NCBI RefSeq assembly: GCF_002835805.1
Contig: NZ_PISE01000025.1
Span: forward strand, 1-64,000
Length of the DNA: 64,000 nt
From: Niallia nealsonii
GTDB taxonomy: Bacteria > Bacillota > Bacilli > Bacillales > Cytobacillaceae
Direction of reading: 5' to 3'
The notes beneath the pieces were generated by a model. It searched no databases. It had not been told where the DNA came from and saw only the letters and a list, made by a program, of their open reading frames with translations. A program made the translations under genes and the position numbers. Positions 1-8,406 of the stretch are shown here, in pieces (positions within the stretch are counted from its first letter, which is position 1; every line of letters begins with the position of its first letter).

Positions 1-46
1 TGACTCAAATCCAATGCATATAGAAGTAACTGATGTATTGCCCCCC

Positions 47-460
47 TTAACTGAATAAAATTTTCTTCTTATCTGATTGCCATACTCCTCCTGCCCCATG
101 TGTAAAGCCACAAGTTTTATAAAAGTTTGTATTATTTTTTGCGTATGTTACTGTTACAATCCCCAAACCAAAACGTTTAGACTCTCGCAATAATTCTTTA
201 ACTAATCTAACTCCAATTCCCTGTCCTTGATATTCAGGATGAACCATTATATCTTCCATATATCCATGTTCTAAGCCCATTCCACAAACATAACCAAAGG
301 CAATCAGTTTATTATTTTCATTTCGAACCCCAGCCCAGAAGTTACAACGCTCAAATAATGCCGGGTAATCTTTATCTCGTCTACCCCAGCCAATAAGTTC
401 TCTTAATTCTGGAACTTCGTTATTAAATATCGGAATGTTAATAATAGCTTGATAGTTTAT
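47..460 (-). CDS. GNAT family N-acetyltransferase with apparent ATA start
   Basis: This is a predicted acetyl-CoA-dependent N-acetyltransferase; the substrate is unknown. The acetyl-CoA signature VHPEYQGQGIG is visible, followed by an NNTNFYKTCGF-type C-terminus. An ATG at position 280 gives only 77 residues, but the same frame stays open and GNAT-like up to 460 (IINIPIFNNEVPELREL, then YPALFERCNFWAGV). A strong AAGGAGGAG lies immediately upstream (about 463-475) and the codon at the right spacing is ATA (458-460), with no ATG, GTG or TTG nearby. Length would be 138 residues, normal for the family. Either ATA is used inefficiently or a former ATG mutated and the gene is silent. A decayed copy of its 3' end lies near 3641-3700. 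Confidence 0.6.
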   Translation of the reverse strand: MNYQAIINIPIFNNEVPELRELIGWGRRDKDYPALFERCNFWAGVRNENNKLIAFGYVCGMGLEHGYMEDIMVHPEYQGQGIGVRLVKELLRESKRFGLGIVTVTYAKNNTNFYKTCGFTHGAGGVWQSDKKKILFS

Positions 461-580
461 TGTATTCTCCTCCTTACTGACCTAATAGAATTCTATACTA
501 ATTCTATATGATAAAGTCCTGCTCCTTCTTCAATCATCCTTCCCCATGGATATAATAAGCAATATATGTCAAGCATGCAT

Positions 581-625
581 AAAGTGAAACTTCAATCAGT
601 GGGGGTTTTACTGCCCGTTAATGCC
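581..625. repeat. Dispersed repeat copy A (short)
   Basis: The segment starts AAAGTGAAACTTCAATCAG and ends near CCCGTTAAT. The same start and end words occur at 53569-53670, and a reverse-complement relative lies at 56940-57027. This copy lacks most of the interior. The rest of 461-964 holds no open reading frame with a ribosome binding site. Confidence 0.5.
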
Positions 626-964
626 CGATAAAGATTAGTATTTATAAACTATTTTTAGTTTACTAATTTATAAATAGTTTATAAACATACATAGATTAAT
701 TGCTAGAAACAAATTAAGATTATGTTTATTTCCATATTACCGGTTTAAATAAACATCTAATTATATTCACATATAAGCTATGCAGAATAAAAGTAATAAC
801 TCAGCTATGTTAAATCATATTGTTGATTTTAACAATAAAAAAAGAAACTCTATAAATAGGAGTTCCTTTCAGTATGTAGATATTTAGAAATAAAAGGAGA
901 AAGAATTTGAACAATTATTAAATATTAAGATTTTCAACAATCGGACGCTTTTCTGCAGTAACGA

Positions 965-1401
965 AAAAAGAGGTTGGGACACAACTAATTAGATAATCTG
1001 TAAAGACGAATAATCTCTAATTTAGCTTTAAAATAAAGGCTGGTTTCGCAATCTTGGTTACTTGTGGTTTTAAATATAGTCAAGTGTAAAAACTAATTTG
1101 TTCCATTGCGCTACAGACACTCCATTCCACTTCGTTTTTAAAGGTTGTTATCTGAAAAAATTTTAAAAAATAGAAAAAATTAATTATTTGGAAAAACTGA
1201 GCAGCCTGAATACACGTAGACTCCTGTGGGCTCAGCGCGAGCCCCACGGAAAGCGAAGTGTATTCAGGCTGCGGGTAATAACAACAAAATTCACTGAAAT
1301 CGCCCTTTAAAAAATTTAAAAACACGAATTATTATACGTAATTAGCGTATAATAATTCGTGTTTTTCTTCAACTGGAATACTTATGTCCCAGCCTCTTTT
1401 T
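965..1401. repeat. Non-coding repeat element with AAAAAGAGGYTGGGACA termini
   Basis: The ends are inverted copies of AAAAAGAGGTTGGGACA (965-981) and its near-exact complement (1384-1401). Inside, at about 1200-1275, is the Bacillaceae-type palindromic core with GACTCCTGTGGGCTC and CCCACGGAAAGCGAAG. The open frame across it has no ribosome binding site and is not protein-like. The element looks like a non-autonomous or structural intergenic repeat of about 437 bp. No target duplication is obvious. Confidence 0.6.
1321..1363. terminator. Strong hairpin inside the 965-1401 repeat
   Basis: Perfect 18-bp arms (AACACGAATTATTATACG and its complement) with a 7-nt loop are followed by a T-rich run on the plus strand and preceded by A-rich sequence, so it could terminate in either direction. 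Confidence 0.6.
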
Positions 1402-1500
1402 AATATCGTAATTTCCTTAACATTGTAAATCTGCATTTTCCTGACGCTATCCCATTTATAGTAATTAAACTTTTCTTACCCTATACCCCATCATAATTAG

Positions 1501-1905
1501 TTAGGCACTTTGTTGTTTGCTTTTATAAAACGGGAGGATATTATCTAATGCAAATACTTGCGCTTGGTTAAATACTAGGAATAAAGACATGGCAAGCAGC
1601 GATAATTCAAATTCATAGCCGCCAACAAAGCCATTACTTCCATTCACCATCAAAATAGCACCTAACATAATTGCTGCAAATAATACGGCAATGATTCGTG
1701 TTCCTAGTCCAATAATAATAAGCAAACCTCCGATAAGTTCTATACCAGCTACTAGATAAGCGGAAAAACCAGGTAAACCTAAACTTGTGAAGAATCCTGC
1801 TGTATTTTCTATCCCATTTTGCATCTTTGTTAAACCATGCATAAAGAAAATAATCCCTAGAACGAAACGAATAAATAGGGTTCCAATCGGTTGTAATGTA
1901 AACAT
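1501..1905 (-). CDS. DoxX family membrane protein (BlaI-box controlled)
   Basis: A 134-residue protein with four predicted membrane helices (about residues 6-26, 46-66, 70-90 and 98-118) and the family-typical MHGLTKMQNGIENTAGFF stretch. DoxX-family proteins of Bacillus (CatD, MhqP) accompany catechol and quinone detoxification enzymes; the biochemical role is not established. The ATG at 1905 follows AGGAGGAAT. Two BlaI-like dyads lie upstream (1941-1957 and 2050-2068), so the gene is probably repressed by the BlaI protein encoded just beyond. A second DoxX paralogue is in the operon at 14793. Confidence 0.85.
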   Translation of the reverse strand: MFTLQPIGTLFIRFVLGIIFFMHGLTKMQNGIENTAGFFTSLGLPGFSAYLVAGIELIGGLLIIIGLGTRIIAVLFAAIMLGAILMVNGSNGFVGGYEFELSLLAMSLFLVFNQAQVFALDNILPFYKSKQQSA

Positions 1906-1940
1906 ATTATTCCTCCTGTTATAATGATTTTTTATATAAA

Positions 1941-1957
1941 AACTACATGTTGTAGTT
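1941..1957. promoter_or_regulatory. BlaI-type operator, doxX proximal
   Basis: Dyad AACTACA-TGT-TGTAGTT, 36 bp upstream of the doxX start codon. It shares the ACTACA/TGTAGT arms with the site in front of blaI at 3364-3380 and contains the TACA/TGTA core known for BlaI, MecI and CopY repressors. Confidence 0.7.
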
Positions 1958-2049
1958 ATTTTTTAAAATAACATTTCTATTAGCTATTTTTAAACTAATC
2001 GAAAAGTTGATTGTTGAGGAGATCAACGAAACAAATTAATCAGCAGCTT

Positions 2050-2068
2050 ACACTACGTATCGTAGTGT
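2050..2068. promoter_or_regulatory. BlaI-type operator, doxX distal
   Basis: Perfect dyad ACACTACG-TAT-CGTAGTGT between the 3' end of the M56 peptidase gene and doxX, about 110 bp upstream of the proximal site. The inner base pair differs (TACG/CGTA), which may lower affinity. Together the two sites bracket the likely doxX promoter. Confidence 0.6.
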
Positions 2069-2085
2069 TATATTGCAAAAAAAAA

Positions 2086-2934
2086 TTAAATTAAGGTAAT
2101 CATAAATAATATCGAAACAATCAAAAATATATTCAGAGAAACTACAGTAGATAAAAACGGCAATTTAACAGAATAAATATTTTCAGGATCTAGGATATAT
2201 TTGATCCGATAATTAACAGAGGTTTCTGCAAAAGAAACATAAGTCAATGATTGTTTTTTTTGTTGCTGATTTTTTATCATTTTAATTAAAGCGTTACTAA
2301 TATCTATCGGATTGCCGCTCTTGCTCATGGCATAGTCATCAGCCAACACTTCTTGAATAATAATATATTGTTGGGAAATCCACTTTAATAAAGGGATATA
2401 CCAAATGATGGATGAAAATAAGTGTGTAAGAAAACATTTTAATGGATCAAGTTTTTTTTGATGATAAGCTTCATGAAACAATACTGCTTGGATCTCCTCT
2501 TTTGATAGAAGCTTCCATAATCCGGTGGAAAGAATAATTTTCGGTTGGAAAAATCCCATGGTGATAGCAATTGGCTCATCATGTTCAATAACTAATATAT
2601 GTTTTTGGCCACTCTCCAACATTTTTTTTAGTTCTAAACTGTATTCTTCATTCACAAAACGCAATAGCTTTTTATTCATTTTCCTTATTTGGATAGCTTG
2701 TTTAGCAATTAGCAAGCAAGCATGTAAAATGGTATAGCAAACTAATCCTAGAAGCATATATTCTATAAAAGGGATACCGACAACTTGAAAGAGTTTTTCG
2801 CATGCTTGAAAAAGATTAAAATTTAAAGCAGAACCGTAACTAAGAGAAAAAAGGTAACAAACCATTTGAATAAGTAAAATGAGGGAAATGGTAGTACTTG
2901 TCATAAAAAGAGCATTAGCATAATTTTTTGTCAT
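2086..2934 (-). CDS. M56 family (BlaR1/MecR1-like) membrane metalloprotease without sensor domain
   Basis: A 282-residue membrane protein with helices near residues 13-33, 55-77, 165-185 and at the C-terminus. The zinc protease motif HEAYH is at residues 154-158 and a third-ligand glutamate at about 195 (QEVLADD). BlaR1 proper is about twice as long and ends in a penicillin-binding sensor; that part is absent. The family role is to cleave the partner BlaI repressor after a signal. It starts one base after the blaI stop codon, so the two are translationally coupled. The signal sensed cannot be read from the sequence. Confidence 0.85.
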   Translation of the reverse strand: MTKNYANALFMTSTTISLILLIQMVCYLFSLSYGSALNFNLFQACEKLFQVVGIPFIEYMLLGLVCYTILHACLLIAKQAIQIRKMNKKLLRFVNEEYSLELKKMLESGQKHILVIEHDEPIAITMGFFQPKIILSTGLWKLLSKEEIQAVLFHEAYHQKKLDPLKCFLTHLFSSIIWYIPLLKWISQQYIIIQEVLADDYAMSKSGNPIDISNALIKMIKNQQQKKQSLTYVSFAETSVNYRIKYILDPENIYSVKLPFLSTVVSLNIFLIVSILFMITLI

Positions 2935-2935
2935 A

Positions 2936-3349
2936 CTATTTTTCCTTTTTCCAATCTTTTAATTTCTGTTCTAATTTTTCTACTAAACCTTGATCGACGT
3001 CTTCTAACGCATCCAACATATGATTAACAAAGAGAGGACCAAATTCATCCATTAATTCATGAGAAAGATCTTTTGACTGTTTTTCTAAAAAAACATCTTT
3101 AGAAAGAACTGGTTTGTAGAGAGCTGATCTTCCCTCAATACGTTTTTGTAATATATCTTTTTCTACTAATCGGTTCATTACGGTCATTACCGTATTAAAA
3201 CTTACCACTCTATCTTTTTCTAAAACTTGCTGTACATTTTTAATGGTCATTTCTTCCCCTTCCCATAAAATGGACATAATTTTTGACTCCAATGGTCCAA
3301 AAAAACGATTTAGACCTTTTTCATTAAACTTAAACTGATTAATTTTCAA
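2936..3349 (-). CDS. BlaI/MecI/CopY family repressor
   Basis: A 137-residue winged-helix repressor. The N-terminal half has the family pattern ESKIMSILW, then MTIKNVQQVL, then SFNTVMTVMNRLVEKDILQK; the C-terminal half is the dimerisation region that M56 partners cleave. It is first in a two-gene operon with the M56 protease. A near-perfect operator at 3364-3380 sits directly upstream, implying autoregulation. No beta-lactamase gene is in the window; the visible additional target is the DoxX gene. Confidence 0.9.
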   Translation of the reverse strand: MKINQFKFNEKGLNRFFGPLESKIMSILWEGEEMTIKNVQQVLEKDRVVSFNTVMTVMNRLVEKDILQKRIEGRSALYKPVLSKDVFLEKQSKDLSHELMDEFGPLFVNHMLDALEDVDQGLVEKLEQKLKDWKKEK

Positions 3350-3363
3350 GTAGAAACACCTCG

Positions 3364-3380
3364 CACTACATATTGTAGTG
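3364..3380. promoter_or_regulatory. BlaI autoregulatory operator
   Basis: Perfect dyad CACTACA-TAT-TGTAGTG, 15 bp upstream of the blaI start codon; the best of the three matching sites. Confidence 0.75.
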
Positions 3381-3640
3381 TATAGATTTATGATAAGTCA
3401 AGAAATGAACATTTATCTACCAATAGAAATTATACTTTAATTCTGGATTTACTATTTTTATATTTATCCCACTTTTTCTTTTTTTCTCATCAGTTTATGC
3501 AAAGTACTATGCTACTGAACAAGTAATTTAAGTATAACTGATAAAAAACCAATTGTAAAAATAAACCTTTTTTTAAAAATTCTTCTTCCTGTTAAGGAAA
3601 AAAGCTACCTATACAATCAGCAACTGATACATCACAGCCC

Positions 3641-3700
3641 TTAACTGAATATCCTTTTCTCCTAATCTGAAAAAGATGTAAAGCCGCATAGTCCTTTTTC
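3641..3700 (-). pseudogene. Decayed 3' end of a second GNAT gene
   Basis: Read on the minus strand this region gives CGFT, then S, F, S, D and a stop, and at DNA level it lines up with the 3' end of the acetyltransferase gene at 47-110 (shared TTAACTGAAT, ATCTGA and TGTAAAGCC words) with a deletion of about 20 bp. Nothing upstream of it is preserved. It is probably debris of a duplication or recombination between the two sites. Confidence 0.4.
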
Positions 3701-3744
3701 TAACTCGTAAATTAATTATGAAAAAAATCAGCATCCACTAAAGT

Positions 3745-4533
3745 CTATGCAATTTCAAAGTTTTTTGTAGAAATGCATTCTCCTAGAATTTCTTCAGAAC
3801 GTCTAAAGTTATAAACATAAGCAGTATCACTGGTTGCATAATAATAATCTGCCCCAAAACCAAAAACTTCCTCTTTTTTATTCATTGTCTGACTTAGGAC
3901 AGTAACTTCTGCACCCATTGTATGGGCAAATTGTACCGCAAGGTGACCTAGACCACCCATTCCCACTATCGCAACTTTCTTACCAGGACCGACATTCCAA
4001 TGTTTCATAGGAGAATACGTTGTTATTCCCGCACACAATAGAGGGCTTGCCACTGCTAAATCCAATCCATCCGGTATACGGACAACAAATTTATCTTTTA
4101 CAACGATTTTTTGACTATAACCACCGTAAGTTAATTTACCGTCGTAGCCTACTGAATTGAATACTACAACAACACCTTTCTTACAAAATTGCTCCTCACC
4201 TCTAAGACAGAATTCACACTCTCCACAAGAGTCAACAAAGCAACCCACACCTACTCGATCACCAACAGCGAATTTTGTTACTTCTGATCCTATAGCAGTT
4301 ACAATTCCAGCTATTTCATGACCAGGAACCATTGGGAAGACACCACTACCAAAATCATTGTGTGCGTTGTGAATATCAGAGTGACAAATACCACAATATT
4401 TAATATCAATTAAGACATCATCTGGTCGTAAATCTCTCCTTTCCATTATTGTTTGTTCAAATGGTGCTTTTGCACTTGGAACACTTAGTACACGGGTTGT
4501 AATGTTTTTATGATTATTGCACATACTGGACAC
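3745..4533 (-). pseudogene. Zinc alcohol dehydrogenase, 3' truncated
   Basis: The first ~236 residues are a normal medium-chain zinc alcohol dehydrogenase (cinnamyl-alcohol/YahK type). They include CGICHSDIHN with catalytic Cys47, His71 in VPGHE, the structural zinc cysteines 103, 106, 109 and 117, and the nucleotide motif GMGGLGH at 191-197. The family is about 350 residues long; here the sequence leaves the family pattern after YATSD and stops at 262. The rest of the coenzyme domain and the C-terminal substrate lobe are missing, so activity is unlikely. It is divergent from the TetR gene at 4739, its probable regulator. Confidence 0.75.
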
Positions 4534-4738
4534 AATCCTTTCAGGAAATTAAGTTTTTTTAAATTATCTACATATCAATATTTAAAAAATAATAAACATT
4601 GGTATGTTAATGAACATCTGCTTATAATTATATTCTCATACCGATTTCTTACAATAGTTAATTAAGTACATATTGTTAAGTAATGAACAAATTCATAAAA
4701 ATTGTTAAGTATCTTTAAGAAAGTTAGGTGAATTTACA

Positions 4739-5284
4739 ATGCCTAAAGTAGATAGAAGAATAGCTAAAAGCCAAGAAGCCATCAAAAAGGCTGTACTTGA
4801 ACTAATGTCGGAGAAGAATTTTGATGATATTACCATACAGGATATTTCTGATAGGGCAAATGTCAGCCGTGGAACCATTTATCTTCATTACTTAGATAAA
4901 TATGACCTTTTAGATAAACTCATTGCAGAACATATTAACGAAATGAGAGTAATATGCGAATCAACATCTGAATTGGAGTTTATAGATGCAAATCTACCTT
5001 GGTTTGAATATTTAGAAAGCAATCATTTATTTTTTTCTACGATGTTAGCTAGTAAAGGGGCCCCATCTTTTCGGAGTCAATTCCGTGAATTTCTTGTTGA
5101 CGAGTTCAAGGATGAGATAGATATAACCAAAGGAAAAAATAATGGATTAAACAAAGATATTATTCTTCAATTTATTGTTACTTCATATGTAGGCATTGTG
5201 GAATGGTGGATAACGAATGGAATGCCTTATCCACCTCAAATCATGGCGGAACAAGTTGGAATTTTGTTAGAGAGGAATCTATAA
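4739..5284 (+). CDS. TetR/AcrR family transcriptional regulator
   Basis: A 181-residue regulator. The N-terminal helix-turn-helix is typical (ITIQDISDRANVSRGTIYLHY, about residues 30-50), followed by a TetR_C_7-like C-terminal domain. It is divergent from the truncated alcohol dehydrogenase and closely related to the damaged TetR gene at 9047, with identical stretches such as FFSTMLASKGA. In relatives such regulators control adjacent oxidoreductases; the ligand is unknown. The ATG follows AGTTAGGTGAA, a moderate ribosome binding site. Confidence 0.85.
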   Translation: MPKVDRRIAKSQEAIKKAVLELMSEKNFDDITIQDISDRANVSRGTIYLHYLDKYDLLDKLIAEHINEMRVICESTSELEFIDANLPWFEYLESNHLFFSTMLASKGAPSFRSQFREFLVDEFKDEIDITKGKNNGLNKDIILQFIVTSYVGIVEWWITNGMPYPPQIMAEQVGILLERNL

Positions 5285-5432
5285 TAAGTGGTAAACTTTA
5301 GTAAAGATGCACTTTGTGATGTACAAGTACGCCCACTTGAAATTAATTTAAGATAGAAATCTTTTACCATTAAAAAACCCCTACTTTCCGTATAAGGAAA
5401 CTGAGGTGACCCCTAAAAGTTAGAGTTTTATA

Positions 5433-6242
5433 TTAAGCAGCTAATTGGCTGGTATGAATCCGGTATTGAACGGGACTCATGCCTGTCAATTTTTGCTTTA
5501 TACGCTTGATATTATAATATGCTATGTATGCTTCAACCTTCTTCTTTAAATCTTCAAACGAGCATAGTTCTTCGCCGTGATACATTTCTTGTTTTAATAA
5601 ACCGAAAAAGTTCTCCATTGGTGAATTATCTATACAATTGCCTTTTCGTGACATACTCTGGAATATCTTGTTTTCCTTAAGTTTTTTTACCCATTTATTA
5701 TGTTGATAATGCCATCCTTGGTCAGAATGAATCGTTGTTCTGTACTTAGAATCTTCTACGATTTCAAGAACTTCCCCGAGTGGGTTAAGAGCTAATTCTA
5801 GGGTTGGGCGTGTACTTATACCATATGAAAGAATTTCGCCATTAAACATATCCATGATTGGGTTCATATATAGTTTTACACCGTCTAAACACTTGAATTC
5901 TGTAATATCAGTAGTTAACTTTTGATGGCATACATTTGTGTAAAAACGGCGATTAATACGGTTCTTTGCAATAGTCCCCACAGTCCCTTTATAAGAACTA
6001 TACTTACGTGATTTTCTTATGAACTTATCCTCTTTGAGGCCTAGTTTCTTCATGATACGTTGAACCTTTTTATGATTGACTTTATGTCCTCGGTTTCTCA
6101 ATTCCAAGTGGATACGACGATAGCCATAATTGCCGTTGTTCTCCTCAAAGATAGATAGAATACATGCTTCTAGTTCCTGATCGGGATTCTCCTTCTGTAT
6201 CATTTTTATATGAGAATGATAAGAGGATTCCGGTATACCCAC
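5433..6242 (-). CDS. IS3-family transposase OrfB (DDE integrase core)
   Basis: 269 residues counted from a GTG at 6242; the frame continues upstream past the end of orfA, as expected if it is reached by frameshifting. The HTH_21 region (NYGYRRIHLELRNRG) precedes the rve core with Asp112 (TDITEF), Asp174 (HSDQG) and Glu210 (PMENFFG), a D(35)E spacing. It catalyses strand transfer of the element. It looks functional. Confidence 0.85.
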   Translation of the reverse strand: MGIPESSYHSHIKMIQKENPDQELEACILSIFEENNGNYGYRRIHLELRNRGHKVNHKKVQRIMKKLGLKEDKFIRKSRKYSSYKGTVGTIAKNRINRRFYTNVCHQKLTTDITEFKCLDGVKLYMNPIMDMFNGEILSYGISTRPTLELALNPLGEVLEIVEDSKYRTTIHSDQGWHYQHNKWVKKLKENKIFQSMSRKGNCIDNSPMENFFGLLKQEMYHGEELCSFEDLKKKVEAYIAYYNIKRIKQKLTGMSPVQYRIHTSQLAA

Positions 6243-6259
6243 TACCTGCAGTACATCCT

Positions 6260-6823
6260 TTAATCGGAACGTTTCTTTGAGTTCGAATGATAACGTTGCT
6301 TGTGCTTTTCGAGATAGCCGTCCGGATCCATCTGAAAAGCTCGCAACTTTTTTAAGTATTCTACTTCTAGACGAAAAAGCTCATTTTCTCTTTCCAATTG
6401 TTGTTCATACGTCAGTTCTTTTTCACCTGAGTATTTATTATTTCTGTTCTTAGCTTCATCAGACATAGGTGGCCGTCCTTTCGATCGATCCAGAGCTTCA
6501 GCACCACCATCTAAAAATGTTTTCTTCCATGCCGTTATCATAGGAGGGTTCGTTAGCCCAAATTGAAGGGCTGTTTCTATTACTGAAGACCCTGTTCTTT
6601 TCATAAAGCTTAATACATCCAGCTTGAATTGAACAGAATAAGTTTTTTTCTGTTTCTTCTTTATTATCCCTTCTGTTCCGAACTCCTCATAATTTTTCAC
6701 CCAGTTAATAATCTGCTTATGTGACTTCACACCATGTTTCTTAGCTAAAAGATTATATCCAAGTTTTCCTTCTCGATATTCCTGAACTACCATAATCTTA
6801 AATTCATCACTATACTTAGCCAT
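6260..6823 (-). CDS. IS3-family transposase OrfA (helix-turn-helix)
   Basis: 187 residues from the ATG at 6823, which follows GGGGTG; an in-frame TTG at 6838 lies inside the end of the element and is less likely. Two tandem helix-turn-helix segments (about residues 5-50 and 60-105) bind the element ends, followed by a leucine-rich coiled coil (LERENELFRLEVEYLKKL) used for multimerisation. The orfA stop and orfB overlap region carries AACTCAAAGAAACG, a plausible slippery site. Confidence 0.85.
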   Translation of the reverse strand: MAKYSDEFKIMVVQEYREGKLGYNLLAKKHGVKSHKQIINWVKNYEEFGTEGIIKKKQKKTYSVQFKLDVLSFMKRTGSSVIETALQFGLTNPPMITAWKKTFLDGGAEALDRSKGRPPMSDEAKNRNNKYSGEKELTYEQQLERENELFRLEVEYLKKLRAFQMDPDGYLEKHKQRYHSNSKKRSD

Positions 6824-6908
6824 AAATAAACACCCCAAAAGTTAGATCTTTAACTCTAACTTTTGGGGTGCATCACAAACCAGAGGTTTTGTTGTTTAAG
6901 AATAGTTA

Positions 6909-7913
6909 TTATTTAGAACTCAAAGCACCAACTACAGGATGTGGAACGTAAGGCTCTTCCAAATATGCAACTTCTTCAGCCGTTAACTTAACCGATAGAG
7001 CACCCACCGAATCTTCAAGATGAGCAACTTTCGTTGCACCAATAATTGGAGCTGTGACTGGTTCTTTCTGCAGCAACCAAGCAAGTGCAATTTGAGATCT
7101 TGGCACACCATATTTTTTAGCAAGTTCCGCAACTCGCTCCACAACAAGATGGTCGTAATTTTCAGTGGCACCGTATTTAGATTTTTGAGTTCCATCTGTT
7201 TCAGAACGAAGAGTGTCTTCCGACCAATCACGTGTTAATCTACCTGATGCAAGAGGACTGTATGGAATTACTCCAATTTTTTCTTCCTTACATAGCGGTA
7301 ACATCTCCCGTTCCTCTTCTCGGTATATGAGGTTGAGGTGATTTTGCATCGATACAAATCTGGTCCAACCATTTTTCTCAGCCACATGTAACGCCTTTAA
7401 GAACTGCCATGAGTACATGGCTGATGCACCTATGTATCTTACCTTACCAGACTTCACTAGATCATGGAGTGCTTCCATCGTTTCTTCAATTGGTGTGTTG
7501 TAATCCCAGCGATGAATTTGGTACAGATCCACATAATCCGTTCCAAGGCGTTTAAGACTCTTATCAATTTCGCTCATAATATGTTTTCGGGATAATCCTT
7601 TGCTGTTCGGACCTTTGCTGTTTAAATCTTTTCCCAAGGGGAAATAAACCTTTGTTGCAATGACAATTTCATCTCGATTTGAAAAATCTTTAAGGGCACG
7701 TCCAAGAAATTCTTCACTCGTTCCATCTGAGTAAACGTTGGCAGTATCAAAAAAATTGATACCTAACTCAATAGCTTTTTTAATAACTGTACGACTGCTC
7801 TCTTCATCAATTACCCAAGGATGCATCCAACGTTCCTTCACTCCAAAACCCATACACCCAAGGCAAAGTCTAGATACATCTAATCCTGTGTTACCAAGTT
7901 TGGTATATTCCAT
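6909..7913 (-). CDS. Aldo/keto reductase
   Basis: 334 residues from the ATG at 7913 (ribosome binding site GTGAGGAAT); a longer reading from 8057 has no such site and adds a non-homologous tail. The protein is a TIM-barrel NADPH-dependent reductase of the AKR family, YhdN/Tas-like. The catalytic tetrad is present: Asp56, Tyr61, Lys88 and His134 (DTANVYSDG, TKVYF, IHRWD). The physiological carbonyl substrate is unknown. The upstream region carries a long dyad at 7983-8013 and words shared with the alcohol dehydrogenase/TetR intergenic region, suggesting control by a TetR paralogue. Confidence 0.9.
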   Translation of the reverse strand: MEYTKLGNTGLDVSRLCLGCMGFGVKERWMHPWVIDEESSRTVIKKAIELGINFFDTANVYSDGTSEEFLGRALKDFSNRDEIVIATKVYFPLGKDLNSKGPNSKGLSRKHIMSEIDKSLKRLGTDYVDLYQIHRWDYNTPIEETMEALHDLVKSGKVRYIGASAMYSWQFLKALHVAEKNGWTRFVSMQNHLNLIYREEEREMLPLCKEEKIGVIPYSPLASGRLTRDWSEDTLRSETDGTQKSKYGATENYDHLVVERVAELAKKYGVPRSQIALAWLLQKEPVTAPIIGATKVAHLEDSVGALSVKLTAEEVAYLEEPYVPHPVVGALSSK

Positions 7914-7982
7914 TTGTAATTCCTCACTTTCGAAATATTTTAATCTTTCATTATCATTATAAAAATATACATGATTCTTACA

Positions 7983-8013
7983 ATTGTTAAATGAGAAGAA
8001 TTTGTTTAACAAT
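7983..8013. promoter_or_regulatory. Candidate TetR operator upstream of the aldo/keto reductase
   Basis: Inverted repeat ATTGTTAAA-N13-TTTAACAAT followed by TGAACAA. Related words (ACAATAGTTAA, TTGTTAAGTAATGAACAA) occur in the intergenic region of the TetR gene at 4739. The assignment to either TetR paralogue is inference. Confidence 0.4.
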
Positions 8014-8236
8014 GAACAAAAAAATCGAAAATGTTCATTAATTTTTAAAAATGACATTGTATATTGGAATGTTAATCGTGATAAAATGCCATAAAATTTG
8101 TATTATGGAAAACAAGAGGCATCTACAGTGAAGTCTATACCTATATAAATAATTATTATCAATAAAAAAACAGATTTCTACGGATTTTTTAAACTAACTG
8201 CCTCGTTTAAACCGAAAGGAATTGCAAACTAAAAAA

Positions 8237-8258
8237 GAACTGCAAATGCCAACAGTTC
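8237..8258 (-). terminator. Rho-independent terminator downstream of the MFS remnant
   Basis: On the minus strand GAACTG-N10-CAGTTC is followed by TTTTTTAG. Otherwise 8058-8406 contains no recognisable gene. Confidence 0.6.
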
Positions 8259-8406
8259 CATTAGAAATATTTTTTATACTTAAATAAGCATATATATAGG
8301 TAGAATAAGCATCCCATCTATTGCTACTATATAAGATGGCAATTCGGATTTCTCGTATAACGATACCATAATTTCTTGGGATTCAATAAAATTGTACTGT
8401 TCAAAT

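Larger units (their letters stand above)
5407..6872. mobile_element. IS3-family (IS150-like) insertion sequence, apparently complete
   Basis: About 1466 bp bounded by imperfect terminal inverted repeats: TGACCCCTAAAAGTTAGAG at the left and TGCACCCCAAAAGTTAGAG read inward at the right. It has two consecutive minus-strand frames, a helix-turn-helix orfA and a DDE orfB, as in the IS150 group where a -1 frameshift makes OrfAB. The catalytic triad is intact. No clear target-site duplication is visible next to the ends. Confidence 0.85.

Noticed and set aside
1080-1325. 81-residue frame on the minus strand
   Set aside because: It lies inside the palindromic repeat element at 965-1401 and its composition is that of the repeat.
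2086-3349. Beta-lactam resistance locus
   Set aside because: The BlaI and M56 genes are present but the sensor domain and a beta-lactamase are not, so resistance cannot be claimed.
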